Shown here: one piece after another, positions 52,015-61,453 of the stretch | How positions within the stretch are numbered: position 1 is the first letter of the stretch | Layout of the letters: each line of letters begins with the position of its first letter | Source: DASXIF01 sp036498145 | GTDB lineage: Bacteria; Actinomycetota; Actinomycetes; Mycobacteriales; Jatrophihabitantaceae | Length of the DNA: 64,000 nucleotides | Assembly: GCA_963708625.1 (NCBI GenBank) | Contig: CAVPSV010000004.1 | Coordinates: 682,001-746,000 of the forward strand | Direction of reading: 5' to 3' | Program-made: the position numbers and the translations under genes | Notes under the pieces: model-generated | The model's database searches: none | What the model saw: the letters and a program-made list of their open reading frames with translations, nothing else | What the model was told of the DNA's origin: nothing

Positions 52015-53441
52015 TCAGGAGACGGCGAGGCTTCTGCGGGCGAGCAGGGTGAGCCCGCTGGCCAGGGCCAGCGCGGCCACCACAGTCGCCGCGCCGTACG
52101 CCGGCCCGCAGTGCCTGGTCGAACCCAGCGGCGCTTCGTCCGGCGAAGACCGAGGCAACGATGGCTAGCCCGACGGCTCCGCCGAGTTGCTGCATGGTCT
52201 GCAGCAGGCCCGAGGCCGCTCCGGTGTGCTCGGGTTCGACGCCGTTGAGGGCGAGGACGGTGATCGGCATGAAGCTCGCGCCCGCGCCCAAGCCCAGCAG
52301 CAACAGCGACGGGAGTACGCCGGTCGTGTAGCTGGTGGACGCATTCACGCTCAGCAGCAGACCCATGGAGACGAACACGCTCGCAGTGCCGGCGGCGATC
52401 AATGGCCCAGGTCCGACCCGCGCGACCAAGCGCGGGGCGAGGCGGGCCATGGTGAATACGCCCAACGGCACGGGAAGGAAGGCCACGCCCGGCCCGGATC
52501 GGGCTGTAGCCGAACTGGTGCGAGAGCAGTTGCACGGTGAGGAAGAAGGTCGCGAGCATGCCACCGTAGACGGCGGCCATGGCGACGAGTCCAGCGACGC
52601 GCTGCCGGTTGCGCAGCAGCGCAGGACGCAGCAGCGGGTGCGGGTGGCGGCGTTCGGTCACTGCAAGCACGACCAGCAACGCGGCGCCGAGGACGAAACC
52701 ACCGATGGTGCGCACGCTCCCCCAGCCGTGTTCGGGCGCGTTGATGACGGTCCACACGATCGACACCGCGGCCAGGGTCGCCGAGGCCGCGCCAACGAAG
52801 TCGAATCGACCGTGGCGCCGAGCCGTCTCGTTGACCAGTCCGGGGACGAGGGACAGAACGCCCAGCCCGATCGGAACGTTGATGAACATCGTCCACCGCC
52901 ACGACACCAGGTCGGTGAGCGTGCCGCCGAGCAGCAGCCCGATCGCCGCTCCGCCGGAGGAGATGATGGAGAATGCGGCGAGGGCGCGGTTGCGCGCCGA
53001 CTCGTTCGGCGCATTGGTGGCGATGAGAGCGAGCACGGACGGTGCTGACAGCGCGGCACCTACGCCCTGCAGCGCCCGGGACGTCACCAGTTCCCACGGT
53101 GCCTGGGCGAGTCCGCCGGCGAACGAGGCCAGCGTGAACAGGCCGAGGCCGGTCATGAACACCCGGCGCCGGCCGAGCACGTCGCCCAGGCGACCGCCGA
53201 GCAGGAGCAGTCCACCGAACGCGAGGCTGTAGGCGTTGAGCACCCACGACAGCGAGGCGGAGCCGAATTTCAGGTCGGTGGCGATGTGCGGCAGTGCGAC
53301 GTTCACGATCGTGGCGTCCAGGACGAGCATGAGCTGACCGACGAGCACGACCCACATCCCGAGCGCCGGGTTGCGGCGTCCGGAAGCTGCCGCGGGTGCG
53401 GACCCGGTCGAAACCGGACGGGTTTGCAGCGTGGAAGTCAT
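52015..53441 (-). pseudogene. DHA2-family MFS exporter, two frameshifts
   Basis: Starts at ATG 53441 (MTSTLQTRPV). TM1 has VLDATIVNVALPHI, and GGRLGDVLGRRRVF and GGAAIGLLLGGTLTD are the MFS signatures. After SHQFGYSPIRAG the frame shifts near 52490 (GGG run) to VAFLPVPLGVFTMARLAPRL, and again near 52100 to ATVVAALALASGL, ending at 52015. Joined, it would have a normal length of about 475 residues. It is divergent from the TetR gene across two operator-like repeats. Confidence 0.85.
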
Positions 53442-53503
53442 CTGGTTCGACGTTCCTGTTCTGGCCTGCGTGCGTTCGGCTGCAGACCGACGTAGACTGA
53501 TCT

Positions 53504-53549
53504 GGAGAGATTCTCCGCTTTCGTCTACCACGATACGGAGACAGTCTCC
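53504..53549. promoter_or_regulatory. two TetR-type operators
   Basis: GGAGA-3-TCTCC occurs at 53504-53516 and again at 53537-53549. Centres are 33 bases apart, three helical turns, in the 145-bp gap between the divergent MFS and TetR genes. Confidence 0.75.
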
Positions 53550-53586
53550 ACTTAGCAAGTAGGTTTTTGGGAGCTGGAGGACGACG

Positions 53587-54129
53587 GTGCGGGCGGACGC
53601 GGTGCGCAATCGCGACAAGATCGTCGAAGCCGCTCGGACGGCGTTCCGGACGCGCGGCTACGACGCGCCGCTCGACGACATCGCGAAGGCGGCCGGCGTG
53701 GGGGCGGGAACTCTGTACCGCCACTTCCCGACGCGCGAGTCGCTGATCGACGCGGTCATGCAGGCCTGGGTCGATCGGGTCGACGACGCGGTCGGCAAAG
53801 TGCTCGCTGAAGGTGGCACGTCCCGCGAACTCCTGTTGCGCTGGTTCGCGCAGTACGTCGAACTGATATCGATGCACAAGGGCGGCCCGGCCAAGATCAC
53901 CTTGGCGATGGAGGACGACGCCTCGCCGATGCGAACAAAATGTCAGACGCTGCGGGCTGCCAACGCTCAGATCATCGAGCAACTCGGCGACGATCTGCGT
54001 CCCGGCGTGGACTCACTGCAGTTCGCCCGACTCGTCGGCGGGATCGCCAGCGTTGTCGACCAGGGCAACCTGCCCGCCGCCTCCGTACCGCCGATGTTGG
54101 AAGTCATCGTCGACGGCTTGCTCGTGTGA
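53587..54129 (+). CDS. TetR-family transcriptional repressor
   Basis: 180 residues. HTH at about 8-55 (NRDKIVEAARTAFRTRGYDA, IAKAAGVGAGTLYRHFPTRE), then a helical ligand-binding domain of the short class. The GTG is preceded by GGAGG. It very likely represses the divergent exporter and itself from the GGAGA-N3-TCTCC sites. The ligand is unknown. Confidence 0.93.
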   Translation: MRADAVRNRDKIVEAARTAFRTRGYDAPLDDIAKAAGVGAGTLYRHFPTRESLIDAVMQAWVDRVDDAVGKVLAEGGTSRELLLRWFAQYVELISMHKGGPAKITLAMEDDASPMRTKCQTLRAANAQIIEQLGDDLRPGVDSLQFARLVGGIASVVDQGNLPAASVPPMLEVIVDGLLV

Positions 54130-54183
54130 CCTCTGCGCCGACCGGTGCGGTCAACCCGGATGCGCGCCATGGCCCGGCGCTGG

Positions 54184-55196
54184 CTACCGGCTGGGGAGCG
54201 ATCGCGGTAGCCCGAACCACGGCAACACGCTTGCCTCGAAGCGGGTCATCCCGCAGATCCGGCCGCCGGCAATGGTGAGCACGTAGAAGGCAGTCGCGTG
54301 ACGGTTTCCGCCCGGCCCGCGCAGGTATGCCCCGAACGCGGGCTGGCCGTTGGCTCGGGCCGGCACGAGGTCGAACCTGCGGCCCGCGCTGAGCTGGCGG
54401 GCGCAGTAGCGGGCCACGAGTTCTCGGCCCTCGTATCCGAAGGGCTCCGGCGGCATCGCGATGAAGACGTCGTCGGTCAACAGGGCGACCAGCGCGTCGA
54501 TGTCGGCCGACTCCCACGCGCGGGCGAACACGGCCACGATCGCGTCCTCGGCGGGCGAGCCAGACTCGGGCGACGGCTCGTGGCCGGCGGCGGCAGCTGG
54601 CGGCGCTGCAGTCCAGCGCGGGCTCGTTTGAGGGCACTGTTCACCGATTGGACGGTCACCGCCAGCATGCCGGCTACCTCGCTGGCGTGGAATCCGAGGA
54701 CGTCACGCAAGATGAGAACGGCCACCTGGCGCGGCGGCAGCAACTGCAGGGCGGTTACGAAGGCGAGCGAGATGGCTTCGGTCTGCTCGTAGCGGGCCTC
54801 CGGCCCGGAGGGCGCATCGAAGGCACCCTCGAGAAGGGCGTCAGGGAAGGGCTGCAGCCAGGCGGGCTCGTCGCGCGGAGTCGGCACGGGCGGTTCGAAC
54901 TTCGACACGTCCCACCCCCTGGCCGGGCGCCGGCTCGCTGCGCGGCGCGCGTTGAGGCACCGGTTGGTGGCGATCTTGTACAGCCAGGTGCGTAGCGACG
55001 CGCGTTCCGCGGCGAACCCGCCGATGCCTTGCCAGGCGGCCAGCATCGTCTCCTGGACGGCGTCCTCGGCGTCGGTGACGGATCCGAGCATGCGGTAGCA
55101 GTGCACCTGCAGCTCCCGCCGGTGCGGCCCGGCCAGCTCCTGGAACGCCTCGCCATCACCGGCGCGCGCCCGTGACAGGAGATCGGCCGTCACCAC
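54184..55196 (-). pseudogene. ECF sigma factor with SnoaL-like C-terminal domain, one frameshift
   Basis: From GTG 55196, region 2 is DLLSRARAGDGEAFQELAG, YRMLGSVTDAEDAVQETML and WLYKIATNRCLN, and region 4 is LPPRQVAVLILRDVLGFHAS. The frame shifts near 54585; the second frame then gives EDAIVAVFARAWESADIDALVALLTDD and FYVLTIAGGRICGMTRFEA, a SnoaL-like domain ending at 54184, as in SigG/SigJ-type ECF factors. An indel in the GCCGGC-rich stretch is the likely cause. Confidence 0.85.
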
Positions 55197-55242
55197 CCTG
55201 CGCTCCTTCCGTCCCGCACCACCTCGTACCTCCGCCCGGTAT

Positions 55243-55307
55243 ATACACCGCGCGCGGCCAGAACTGGGCGGCTCGCGGGCGCCCAGTTTCCCGACGCCGC
55301 GGTGTAT
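55243..55307. promoter_or_regulatory. 65-bp concentric inverted repeats between ECF and MFS genes
   Basis: Outer arms ATACACCGCG (55243-55252) and CGCGGTGTAT (55298-55307), inner arms AACTGGGCG (55262-55270) and CGCCCAGTT (55280-55288). All arms are perfect and share one centre at 55275, with 9-base spacers. It sits in the 241-bp divergent gap. Confidence 0.75.
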
Positions 55308-55437
55308 CCACCACCGACCGCCGGACGATCCGCGCACCGGACCGTGCCGCAGCAGCGGGAACAACCCTGGAGGTTGACGATGAATTCGTCCGTATCGGTC
55401 GGGCGCGTGGCGTGGCGCGGGTCGCCGCAGGAACCCC

Positions 55438-56748
55438 GTGAGCAGGACGTTCGCTCCTGTCATCGCCGGCTGGCGGACGGGCCTGCCGAGGCCGGTCATC
55501 GTTCTTCAGGCTGGGACCGCGGTCAACTACTTCGGCACTGGAGTGATCCTTCCCTTCGAGATCATCTACCTGCACCAGGCCCGCGGCTTTCCGACGGCGA
55601 CGGCGGGGCTTGTGCTGGCGGCGGTCATGGGTACGGCGGCGGTCGTCACGCCCTTCACCGGCGCGCTGCTCGATCGTTTCCGCGCGAAGCCGATACTGAT
55701 CATGGGCAATCTCGCGAGCGCACTGGGCTACGCGGGCTTCGCGTTCGTCGAGCGTCCCTGGCAAGCCTTCGTCTGCTCGGCCGTAGGTGGCGCCGGGTTC
55801 GGAGTCGCGATCACCGCGAACCAGGTTCTGAGCCTGACCATGGTTTCGGCGGAACAGCGCGCCTCCTCGATCGCACTCCGTCGAGTCGCAGGCAACTTCG
55901 GTCTCGGCAGCGGCGCGACGGTCGCCGGCTTTGTCGTCGCTTCCGCAAACGACCTCCGCTCGTTCCAGGCGCTCTACCTCGTCGACGGCGTCACGTTCGC
56001 AGTCTTCGCGCTGGTTGTGCACGTGGTGATCCCGAACGTTCGCCTTGCGCATGCTGCGTCGGCGAGCGACAGCGGAACGGGCTTCCGCGCAGTTGCGCAC
56101 GATCGGCTCTTCCTCATGCTCATCGTCGCCAACATCGTGTTCGTGATGACCGGCGGCGCGCTCTTCTCCAACATCCTCGCGCCGTTTGCGAAAGCGCACA
56201 CGCCTGTCGGGCCGGGCGAGATCGGCGTTGTCTTCTTCATCAACACGTTCTTCATCGTCATCGCGCAGATTCCGGCCACCCGAGTCGTCCAGCGGATGCG
56301 ACGCACACACGCTCTTGCCGCGACCAGCGCGCTATTTGCCATCGGCCTGCTTGCGGTCCTGCTCGCAACGCGGACGAACTCGACGCTCACCGCTTCCACC
56401 GTCCTGGCTGGGGCCGCGATCGTGATTGCGATCGGTGAGTGCGCGCAGTTCATCGTGCTCGGCACAATCGTCGCCGACCTCGCACCGCCGCATCTGCTCG
56501 GCCGCTACATGTCGCTCTACGGCCTCAGCTTCACGGCCGGCGTGGCCGTGGGTCCAGCGGTCGGCGGCGCGCTGCTCGCAACCTCACCCGACGCGGCCTG
56601 GTGGGGTGGCGCGTTGGCGGCAGCGCTGATCGGAGCCGGCTTGCTGCGGCTCGGTGACCGGATACCCGACCCGCTCTTGCAGGCGCAGATCCAACGCGAC
56701 GGTGGGTCCGTTCGCTGTTCACGCGTGCTCACGGACAAATCTGGATGA
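55438..56748 (+). CDS. 12-TM MFS transporter
   Basis: 436 residues from a GTG. TM1 is LQAGTAVNYFGTGVILPFE, and the loop after TM2 is TGALLDRFRAKPILI (a degenerate motif A). FINTFFIVIAQIPATRVVQRM in the second half and ATRTNSTLTASTVLAG follow. It resembles drug:proton antiporters of the DHA1 class. The substrate is unknown. It is divergent from the ECF sigma gene across a large palindrome, so joint regulation is likely. Confidence 0.85.
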   Translation: MSRTFAPVIAGWRTGLPRPVIVLQAGTAVNYFGTGVILPFEIIYLHQARGFPTATAGLVLAAVMGTAAVVTPFTGALLDRFRAKPILIMGNLASALGYAGFAFVERPWQAFVCSAVGGAGFGVAITANQVLSLTMVSAEQRASSIALRRVAGNFGLGSGATVAGFVVASANDLRSFQALYLVDGVTFAVFALVVHVVIPNVRLAHAASASDSGTGFRAVAHDRLFLMLIVANIVFVMTGGALFSNILAPFAKAHTPVGPGEIGVVFFINTFFIVIAQIPATRVVQRMRRTHALAATSALFAIGLLAVLLATRTNSTLTASTVLAGAAIVIAIGECAQFIVLGTIVADLAPPHLLGRYMSLYGLSFTAGVAVGPAVGGALLATSPDAAWWGGALAAALIGAGLLRLGDRIPDPLLQAQIQRDGGSVRCSRVLTDKSG

Positions 56749-56839
56749 TTGTCTTTCCGGTGCGTCGCTCGGTCGGGTTGAGCGAACCGTCCGCCGCCCC
56801 AAACGATCACGTCTGAGCAATGGTCCGATCAGGTTTGCC

Positions 56840-57202
56840 TTACGAAGGCCCCATCTGGTTCAACGCTTCGCGGTGCTGCCGGCGCAATGCGATGTATTTC
56901 TCGAAGTTCTGCTCCACGGCGAACAACGCGTCGTGGAACTCCTTGATTGCCTTGGACGGCGCGCCGGCGGACTTCTCGATCTCCTTTGCGTAGAGGCCAA
57001 TTGACTTGTCGGCATCTACGATGGCCAGCCGCAACTGGTTTGCGGTCTCGTCGAGTTGCTGCTCGACCTTTCCGATCTTCGCAAGCACCTTGTAGATCAG
57101 GTCAAGCTGCTGGCCCACGTCTCGGTTACCTCCCTTGTACTTCTCGATGTTCGGATCGGACTTCTTGACGTTTTGCCACGCTCTGCGCAGATCGGTCGCC
57201 AT
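56840..57202 (-). CDS. small helical protein of unknown function
   Basis: 120 residues, almost entirely helical (AWQNVKKSDPNIEKYKGGN, YKVLAKIGKVEQQLDETANQL, KEFHDALFAVEQNFEKYIAL), like a coiled-coil bundle; no Cys or TM. ATG 57202 was chosen. It lies downstream of the PAC2 gene on the same strand. It could be a partner of PAC2; no family is recognised. Confidence 0.65.
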   Translation of the reverse strand: MATDLRRAWQNVKKSDPNIEKYKGGNRDVGQQLDLIYKVLAKIGKVEQQLDETANQLRLAIVDADKSIGLYAKEIEKSAGAPSKAIKEFHDALFAVEQNFEKYIALRRQHREALNQMGPS

Positions 57203-57337
57203 GGTGCTCCATTTCGGCCTGCCCGGCGTGGCACGGCGCCGCCGCACGGGTTTCGCTGCAGTCTCGCCAATGGCGATGGCGGCTGTCCAGGGGCCAAAGG
57301 CGGGCTACCACATGAATCGAGGCAAGGCCGGAATCGA

Positions 57338-58262
57338 TCAGCTCGACGCGTCCTTGTCGGGCCGGTTGGAAAGGTACTTCTCGAATTCGGCGCCGAGTTC
57401 GTCGGCCGTGGGTAGCTGGGCTCCGTCGGTGAGCAGACCGCCGCCGCGAGCGGTGGTGATGTCGTCGTATTGCTGTTCGAGGTGGTGCACCAGCGCTGCG
57501 ACCTCGTCGGCATCCGCGATCTGCCGATCCACATTGCCGCGGACCACCTCCGCTGCGCGGGACGAGCGCTTCAACGGGCAGCGAGAGTTCGCCAGCGCTG
57601 GATACGGAGTTCAACAGTGTGTGCGCAGCGTCGGGATAGTCGAGGTTGGCCAGGTAGTGCGGGACGGCGACCGCGAAGCCGCACGCCGGCGTTCCGGACT
57701 GCCCGAGCCGGTATTCCAGCAAGCTGGCCACGCTGGCCGGGACCTGGACAGTAGGCAGCCACTTCGGGTGGTCCGCGACGAGATCGGCAGGCGTCCCGTG
57801 CGCGATCACCGTCAATGGCCGAGTGTGCGGCACGCCCATCGGGATCGCGTTGAGTCCGATCACAAGCCGCACGTCGAACTCAGCTATGAGGACTTGAACG
57901 GCGGCGATGAACCGCTCCCATTGAAAGTCTGGCTCGACGCCGTGCAAGAGCAGGAAGGGCACGTCGTTGAGGTCACGGACCAGGTGGATCGCGATCTGCG
58001 GCGCGGCGTAGTCGGCCCAGTGGTCGGTGGTGAACGTCATCTGCGGGCGCTGTGCCCGATAGTCGAGCAGCTGATCGGAGTCAAAGCTGACGAGTAGCTG
58101 CGATTCCAGAGCATTGAGCAGGTGCTCGCGCGCGAGTCGCCGCCCGCCACCGGCGTCCACGAATCCGTCGAGCGCCTCAACCAACACCGGTCGCACCAAC
58201 CCCAGCTCGGCCACCTCCACCTGCTGGAGACTGGTCGTGAACAAGCCGGTTGGATCCTCCAC
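57338..58262 (-). pseudogene. PAC2-family (proteasome assembly chaperone-like) protein, one frameshift
   Basis: From GTG 58262 (AGGAAAGGA upstream): VEDPTGLFTTSLQQVEVAEL, VRPVLVEALDGFVDAGGG, LLLHGVEPDFQWERFI and LTVIAHGTPADLVADHP fit the actinobacterial PAC2 family. At about 57573 the frame shifts to KRSSRAAEVVRGNVDRQIAD and ends at 57338, restoring the family's length of about 307 residues. The role is uncertain; these proteins occur in proteasome-bearing actinobacteria. Confidence 0.85.
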
Positions 58263-58384
58263 CAGACGTCCTTTCCTCAGAAGCCACCAGTCTTTCACTG
58301 AATTCACACAGACCGGCGCGTGCGGCGAACCGGGTCTGCTGGACGCCCGCACAAGGACGTTGACGAGTGGAAGAGTGGCTGACT

Positions 58385-58753
58385 ATGGCACTGGCTCGAA
58401 TGCGATCTGTCGTTCTGGATTGTCCCGATCCCCGTTCACTGGCGCAGTTCTATCAATCGGTCGTCGGCGGAGAGGTCACCGTCGACGAGGACGACTGGTT
58501 CGTCCTCGTCGTCGACGGGCTGCGCCTGGCGTTCCAGCTGGCTGACGACTTTGCCCCACCAACCTGGCCGACCGGCGAGCGGCCGCAACAGTTTCACCTC
58601 GACCTGACCGTCGACGATGTCGACGCGGTCGAGCCGCAGGTGCTTGCCCTCGGGGCAACGAAGCATGAAGTGCAGCCAGGCGAGGCGATCGGCGACACGT
58701 TTCGTGTCTACCTAGATCCCGCCGGCCACCCGTTCTGCCTGTGCTGGGACTAA
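58385..58753 (+). CDS. VOC-superfamily (glyoxalase-like) protein
   Basis: 122 residues. Two beta-alpha-beta-beta-beta modules, with MRSVVLDCPDPRSLAQFYQS opening the first and QFHLDLTVDDVDAVEPQVLA the second. The C-terminal VYLDPAGHPFCLCWD is typical of the actinobacterial group. Possible metal ligands are His and Glu/Asp in these strands. The substrate is unknown. ATG 58385 is preferred over GTG 58367. Confidence 0.88.
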   Translation: MALARMRSVVLDCPDPRSLAQFYQSVVGGEVTVDEDDWFVLVVDGLRLAFQLADDFAPPTWPTGERPQQFHLDLTVDDVDAVEPQVLALGATKHEVQPGEAIGDTFRVYLDPAGHPFCLCWD

Positions 58754-58807
58754 CCCAACTCGTTCGGTCCGGCGCGTGTTTGTCGTCGGAGCGTAGGCGT
58801 GGTGCGG

Positions 58808-59137
58808 TTAGGGCGCGAGATAGCGGCGCAGGGCGTCGAGCCGGTCGTCCCAGTCGTGCGCGAGCGCCGCGAGGAACTGCTGGGCGATTTGCACGGGCTC
58901 AGACCGCAGCCGGTAGCGCACTCGCCGGCGCTCTCCGGGCTCGGGCGTGACGAGGCCGGCGTCGGTCATGAGCGCGAGGTGCTTGGCGATTGCCTGGCGG
59001 GTTATCGGGAGACGGGCGGCAAGCTCCGTGACGGTGGACGGACCGTCGGTCGCCAGGGCAGTCAGGATGGTGCGGCGGGTCGGGTCAGCGAGGGCGACGA
59101 AGACCTGTTCGGCAACAGCTTCGATGTCAGCGGCCAT
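58808..59137 (-). CDS. ArsR-family transcriptional regulator
   Basis: 109 residues of a compact winged HTH: EQVFVALADPTRRTILTALA, VTELAARLPITRQAIAKHLA (recognition helix) and RRRVRYRLRSEP (wing). No metal Cys is seen, so it is probably not a metal sensor. It overlaps the upstream SRPBCC gene by 11 bases, a common ArsR-AHSA1 pair. A likely target is the palindrome at 60166-60209. Confidence 0.92.
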   Translation of the reverse strand: MAADIEAVAEQVFVALADPTRRTILTALATDGPSTVTELAARLPITRQAIAKHLALMTDAGLVTPEPGERRRVRYRLRSEPVQIAQQFLAALAHDWDDRLDALRRYLAP

Positions 59138-59558
59138 CGACGTGCTCCACCAGCTCGGCCAGCTCCCGCGACCACCCCTCACTGTGGGAGTCGTAGGTCT
59201 CGCGGCGGGTGTCGACGGGAAGTTGGGCGAAGCCGGTCTCGACGAGACGAAGCAGAGTGCCGTCGCCCTCGGGTACCAGCGTGAACTCGACGTAGGTGCG
59301 GCGAGGGTCGTCCTCGGGAAGGTCGGGCAGTCGCCAGGTGTATGCGAACACCGTGGGCTCCTGCACGCGCTCGATACGCATGTCGACGGTCATGCCGCCG
59401 GCGAAGGTCAGCGCCGCAGCGCCACCGGGCCGCAGGTCGATGCTCGCTCGCTCGCCGAACCACGCGCTCAGACCCTCGGCCGTGGTGAGCGCCTGCCACA
59501 CCTCATGCGGAGCGCGGGCAAGGGTGACCGTGCGCTCGATGCGGTCGGGAAACGCCAT
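59127..59558 (-). CDS. SRPBCC/AHSA1-like protein
   Basis: 143 residues of the START/Bet v 1-like fold. IERTVTLARAPHEVWQALTTAEGLSAWFG is the AHSA1-type N terminus, and DDPRRTYVEFTLVPEGDGTL and SEGWSRELAELVEHV the C-terminal helix. It probably binds a hydrophobic ligand. Paired with ArsR (11-base overlap) and close to a second SRPBCC gene upstream. Confidence 0.9.
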   Translation of the reverse strand: MAFPDRIERTVTLARAPHEVWQALTTAEGLSAWFGERASIDLRPGGAAALTFAGGMTVDMRIERVQEPTVFAYTWRLPDLPEDDPRRTYVEFTLVPEGDGTLLRLVETGFAQLPVDTRRETYDSHSEGWSRELAELVEHVDGR

Positions 59559-59653
59559 GACTTCCTCCTGTGCGCAGCGATTGTGAAATGCCGACGGACG
59601 ATCGCCGCCCAGTGCGACCCGGTGACGCCGGGTCGCACCTCGGGGGATCGGGA

Positions 59654-60136
59654 TCAGCCATCCTCCTCGGCGGCGCGGCGGGCGAGGTCTCGTGGGCTGC
59701 GATTGGGAGCACCGGGACCACCCTCGGCCAGCTCACGGAGACTGGTTGCGATGAAGTGATCCCAACTGCGGCTGCACATGTCCTTGCACTCGAGCTCGTC
59801 GGTCAGGCCGCGGTGCTCGAAGGTCAGCTCGCACGAGCCGTCCCCGAGCGCGGTGATGGTGAACGTCGGCTGCGTCCCAACCCAGTCCTGCATGAAGGTG
59901 CACTCGAGCACGGTCCAGCGGACGACCGTCGGGCGCGTCGCCTCGTCGACGCGGACGAGGAGCGGTGGCTGATCGGCCACCATCGGGAATCGCAGCTCGC
60001 CACCGGTCAGGCCCGAACCCGTGACCGGGCTCCACCAGGCGGCGAGCGCCTCGGCGCTGGTGACGCGGTCGAACACAGCGTCAGCCGAGGCTCCCACTCG
60101 GACGTTCGTGAGGTAGTCGGTGCTGGTGCTGGGCAT
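59654..60136 (-). CDS. second SRPBCC-domain protein
   Basis: 160 residues. LTNVRVGASADAVFDRVTSAEALAAWW and DGSCELTFEHRGLTDELECKDMCSRSW with the final helix DHFIATSLRELAEGG fit the SRPBCC fold. It lies 95 bases upstream of the AHSA1-like gene and 29 bases from a 44-bp palindrome, so it is likely the first gene of an ArsR-controlled unit. Confidence 0.88.
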   Translation of the reverse strand: MPSTSTDYLTNVRVGASADAVFDRVTSAEALAAWWSPVTGSGLTGGELRFPMVADQPPLLVRVDEATRPTVVRWTVLECTFMQDWVGTQPTFTITALGDGSCELTFEHRGLTDELECKDMCSRSWDHFIATSLRELAEGGPGAPNRSPRDLARRAAEEDG

Positions 60137-60165
60137 TGCGGCCTCCTGCAGCTAAATGATGTTAT

Positions 60166-60209
60166 GCAACCTGTCGGTTGCCACAACCATATGGCAACCG
60201 ACGGGTTGC
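60166..60209. promoter_or_regulatory. 44-bp near-perfect palindrome, probable operator of the SRPBCC/ArsR unit
   Basis: Arms of 18 bases (GCAACCTGTCGGTTGCCA and TGGCAACCGACGGGTTGC) differ by one base and flank an 8-base centre. Each arm itself contains a GCAACC/GGTTGC dyad. It lies between the divergent SRPBCC and LLM genes. Confidence 0.8.
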
Positions 60210-60306
60210 GTCAATCACCGCGAGTGGATGAGATTGTCGCTCAAGGTTGTTGAATGCTCAGCTAGTTGGTTCCGGACACAATGCGGTCGAACGACAGGAG
60301 AGCACC

Positions 60307-61329
60307 GTGCACGTTGGCATCGATAGCTTCGTTTCGACTGTCACCGACCCTGTGTCTGAACGGTTGATAGGTCCACAGGAGCGGATCGAACACCTCCTGG
60401 AGGAGATCGAACTGGCCGACAAATCCGGCGTGTACTCGTTCGGGATCGGTGAACACCATCGCGAGGAGTACTACGACTCCGCGCCGCCGGTGCTGCTGGC
60501 CGCGGCAGCCGCCCGCACCTCGCGTATCAGGCTTGGCAGCGCGGTGACGGTGCTCAGCGCCGCCGACCCCGTCCGTGTCTTCCAGCAGTTCGCCACCCTC
60601 GACCTCATCGCGAAAGGCCGCATCGATCTCATCGTTGGGCGAGGGTCGTTCACCGAGGCGTTCCCACTCTTCGGACTCGATCTCGCCGACTACGACAGCC
60701 TCTTTGCCGAGAAACTCGACCTACTGCTCAAGATCCGCGACAGTGCCCGGGTCACCTGGTCCGGGCGTCATCGCCCACCACTGACCGGGCAGGGCATCTA
60801 TCCACGTCCGGTCCAGGATCCGCTGCCAATCTGGGTCGGCGTCGGCGGGACACCTCAGTCGTTCGTGCGCGCGGGCCTACTCGGACTCCCACTCATGGTG
60901 GCGATCATCGGCGGCGAACCACGGCGATTCGCCCCACTCATCGACCTCTACCGGCGCGCTGGCGCCGAGGCCGGGCATGCCGCTGAGCACCTCAAGGTGG
61001 GACTGCACGTGTTCGGATATGTCGGCGACGACCTGCAATCGGCAGCAGACACCATCTATCCGGGCTGGTACGAGATGTTCACGAAGGCCTCTCGCGAGCG
61101 GGGATTCCGAAGCCCGACGCGGGCCCAGTTCGACGCGACCAGCGGCCCGGACGGCGCGTTCTTCCTCGGCGACCCAGACAGCGTCGCAGCCAAGTTGCAC
61201 CGTGTCTCCGAACAACTTGGTGGGGTCGATCGGGTCTCGCTCCAGATGACGAATACCCGTCTCGCACACGCCGACCTACTGCGCGGCATCGAACTGCTCG
61301 GCACCGAGGTGGCACCCCGCGTCGCCTAG
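60307..61329 (+). CDS. LLM-class flavin-dependent oxidoreductase (luciferase-like)
   Basis: 340 residues, TIM-barrel bacterial-luciferase family using F420 or FMN. GVYSFGIGEHHREEYYDSAP is the signature strand, SRIRLGSAVTVLSAADPVRV and KGRIDLIVGRGSFTEAFPLFG the flavin-binding core, and PIWVGVGGTPQSFVRAG the late strand. GTG 60307 has AGGAGAG 8 bases upstream. It is divergent from the SRPBCC gene and may share its regulator. Confidence 0.92.
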   Translation: MHVGIDSFVSTVTDPVSERLIGPQERIEHLLEEIELADKSGVYSFGIGEHHREEYYDSAPPVLLAAAAARTSRIRLGSAVTVLSAADPVRVFQQFATLDLIAKGRIDLIVGRGSFTEAFPLFGLDLADYDSLFAEKLDLLLKIRDSARVTWSGRHRPPLTGQGIYPRPVQDPLPIWVGVGGTPQSFVRAGLLGLPLMVAIIGGEPRRFAPLIDLYRRAGAEAGHAAEHLKVGLHVFGYVGDDLQSAADTIYPGWYEMFTKASRERGFRSPTRAQFDATSGPDGAFFLGDPDSVAAKLHRVSEQLGGVDRVSLQMTNTRLAHADLLRGIELLGTEVAPRVA

Positions 61330-61453
61330 CCCAGAGACCCCACCAAACGCCCCCTTCAAGAGACGCAGCGCATGCGGATAGGCTATGTGGAGGGGTCATC
61401 CGGTTAGTGCGGTCAAGCCCCGACCCAGACCGTGGCACCCCCAGGAGTTGAGC

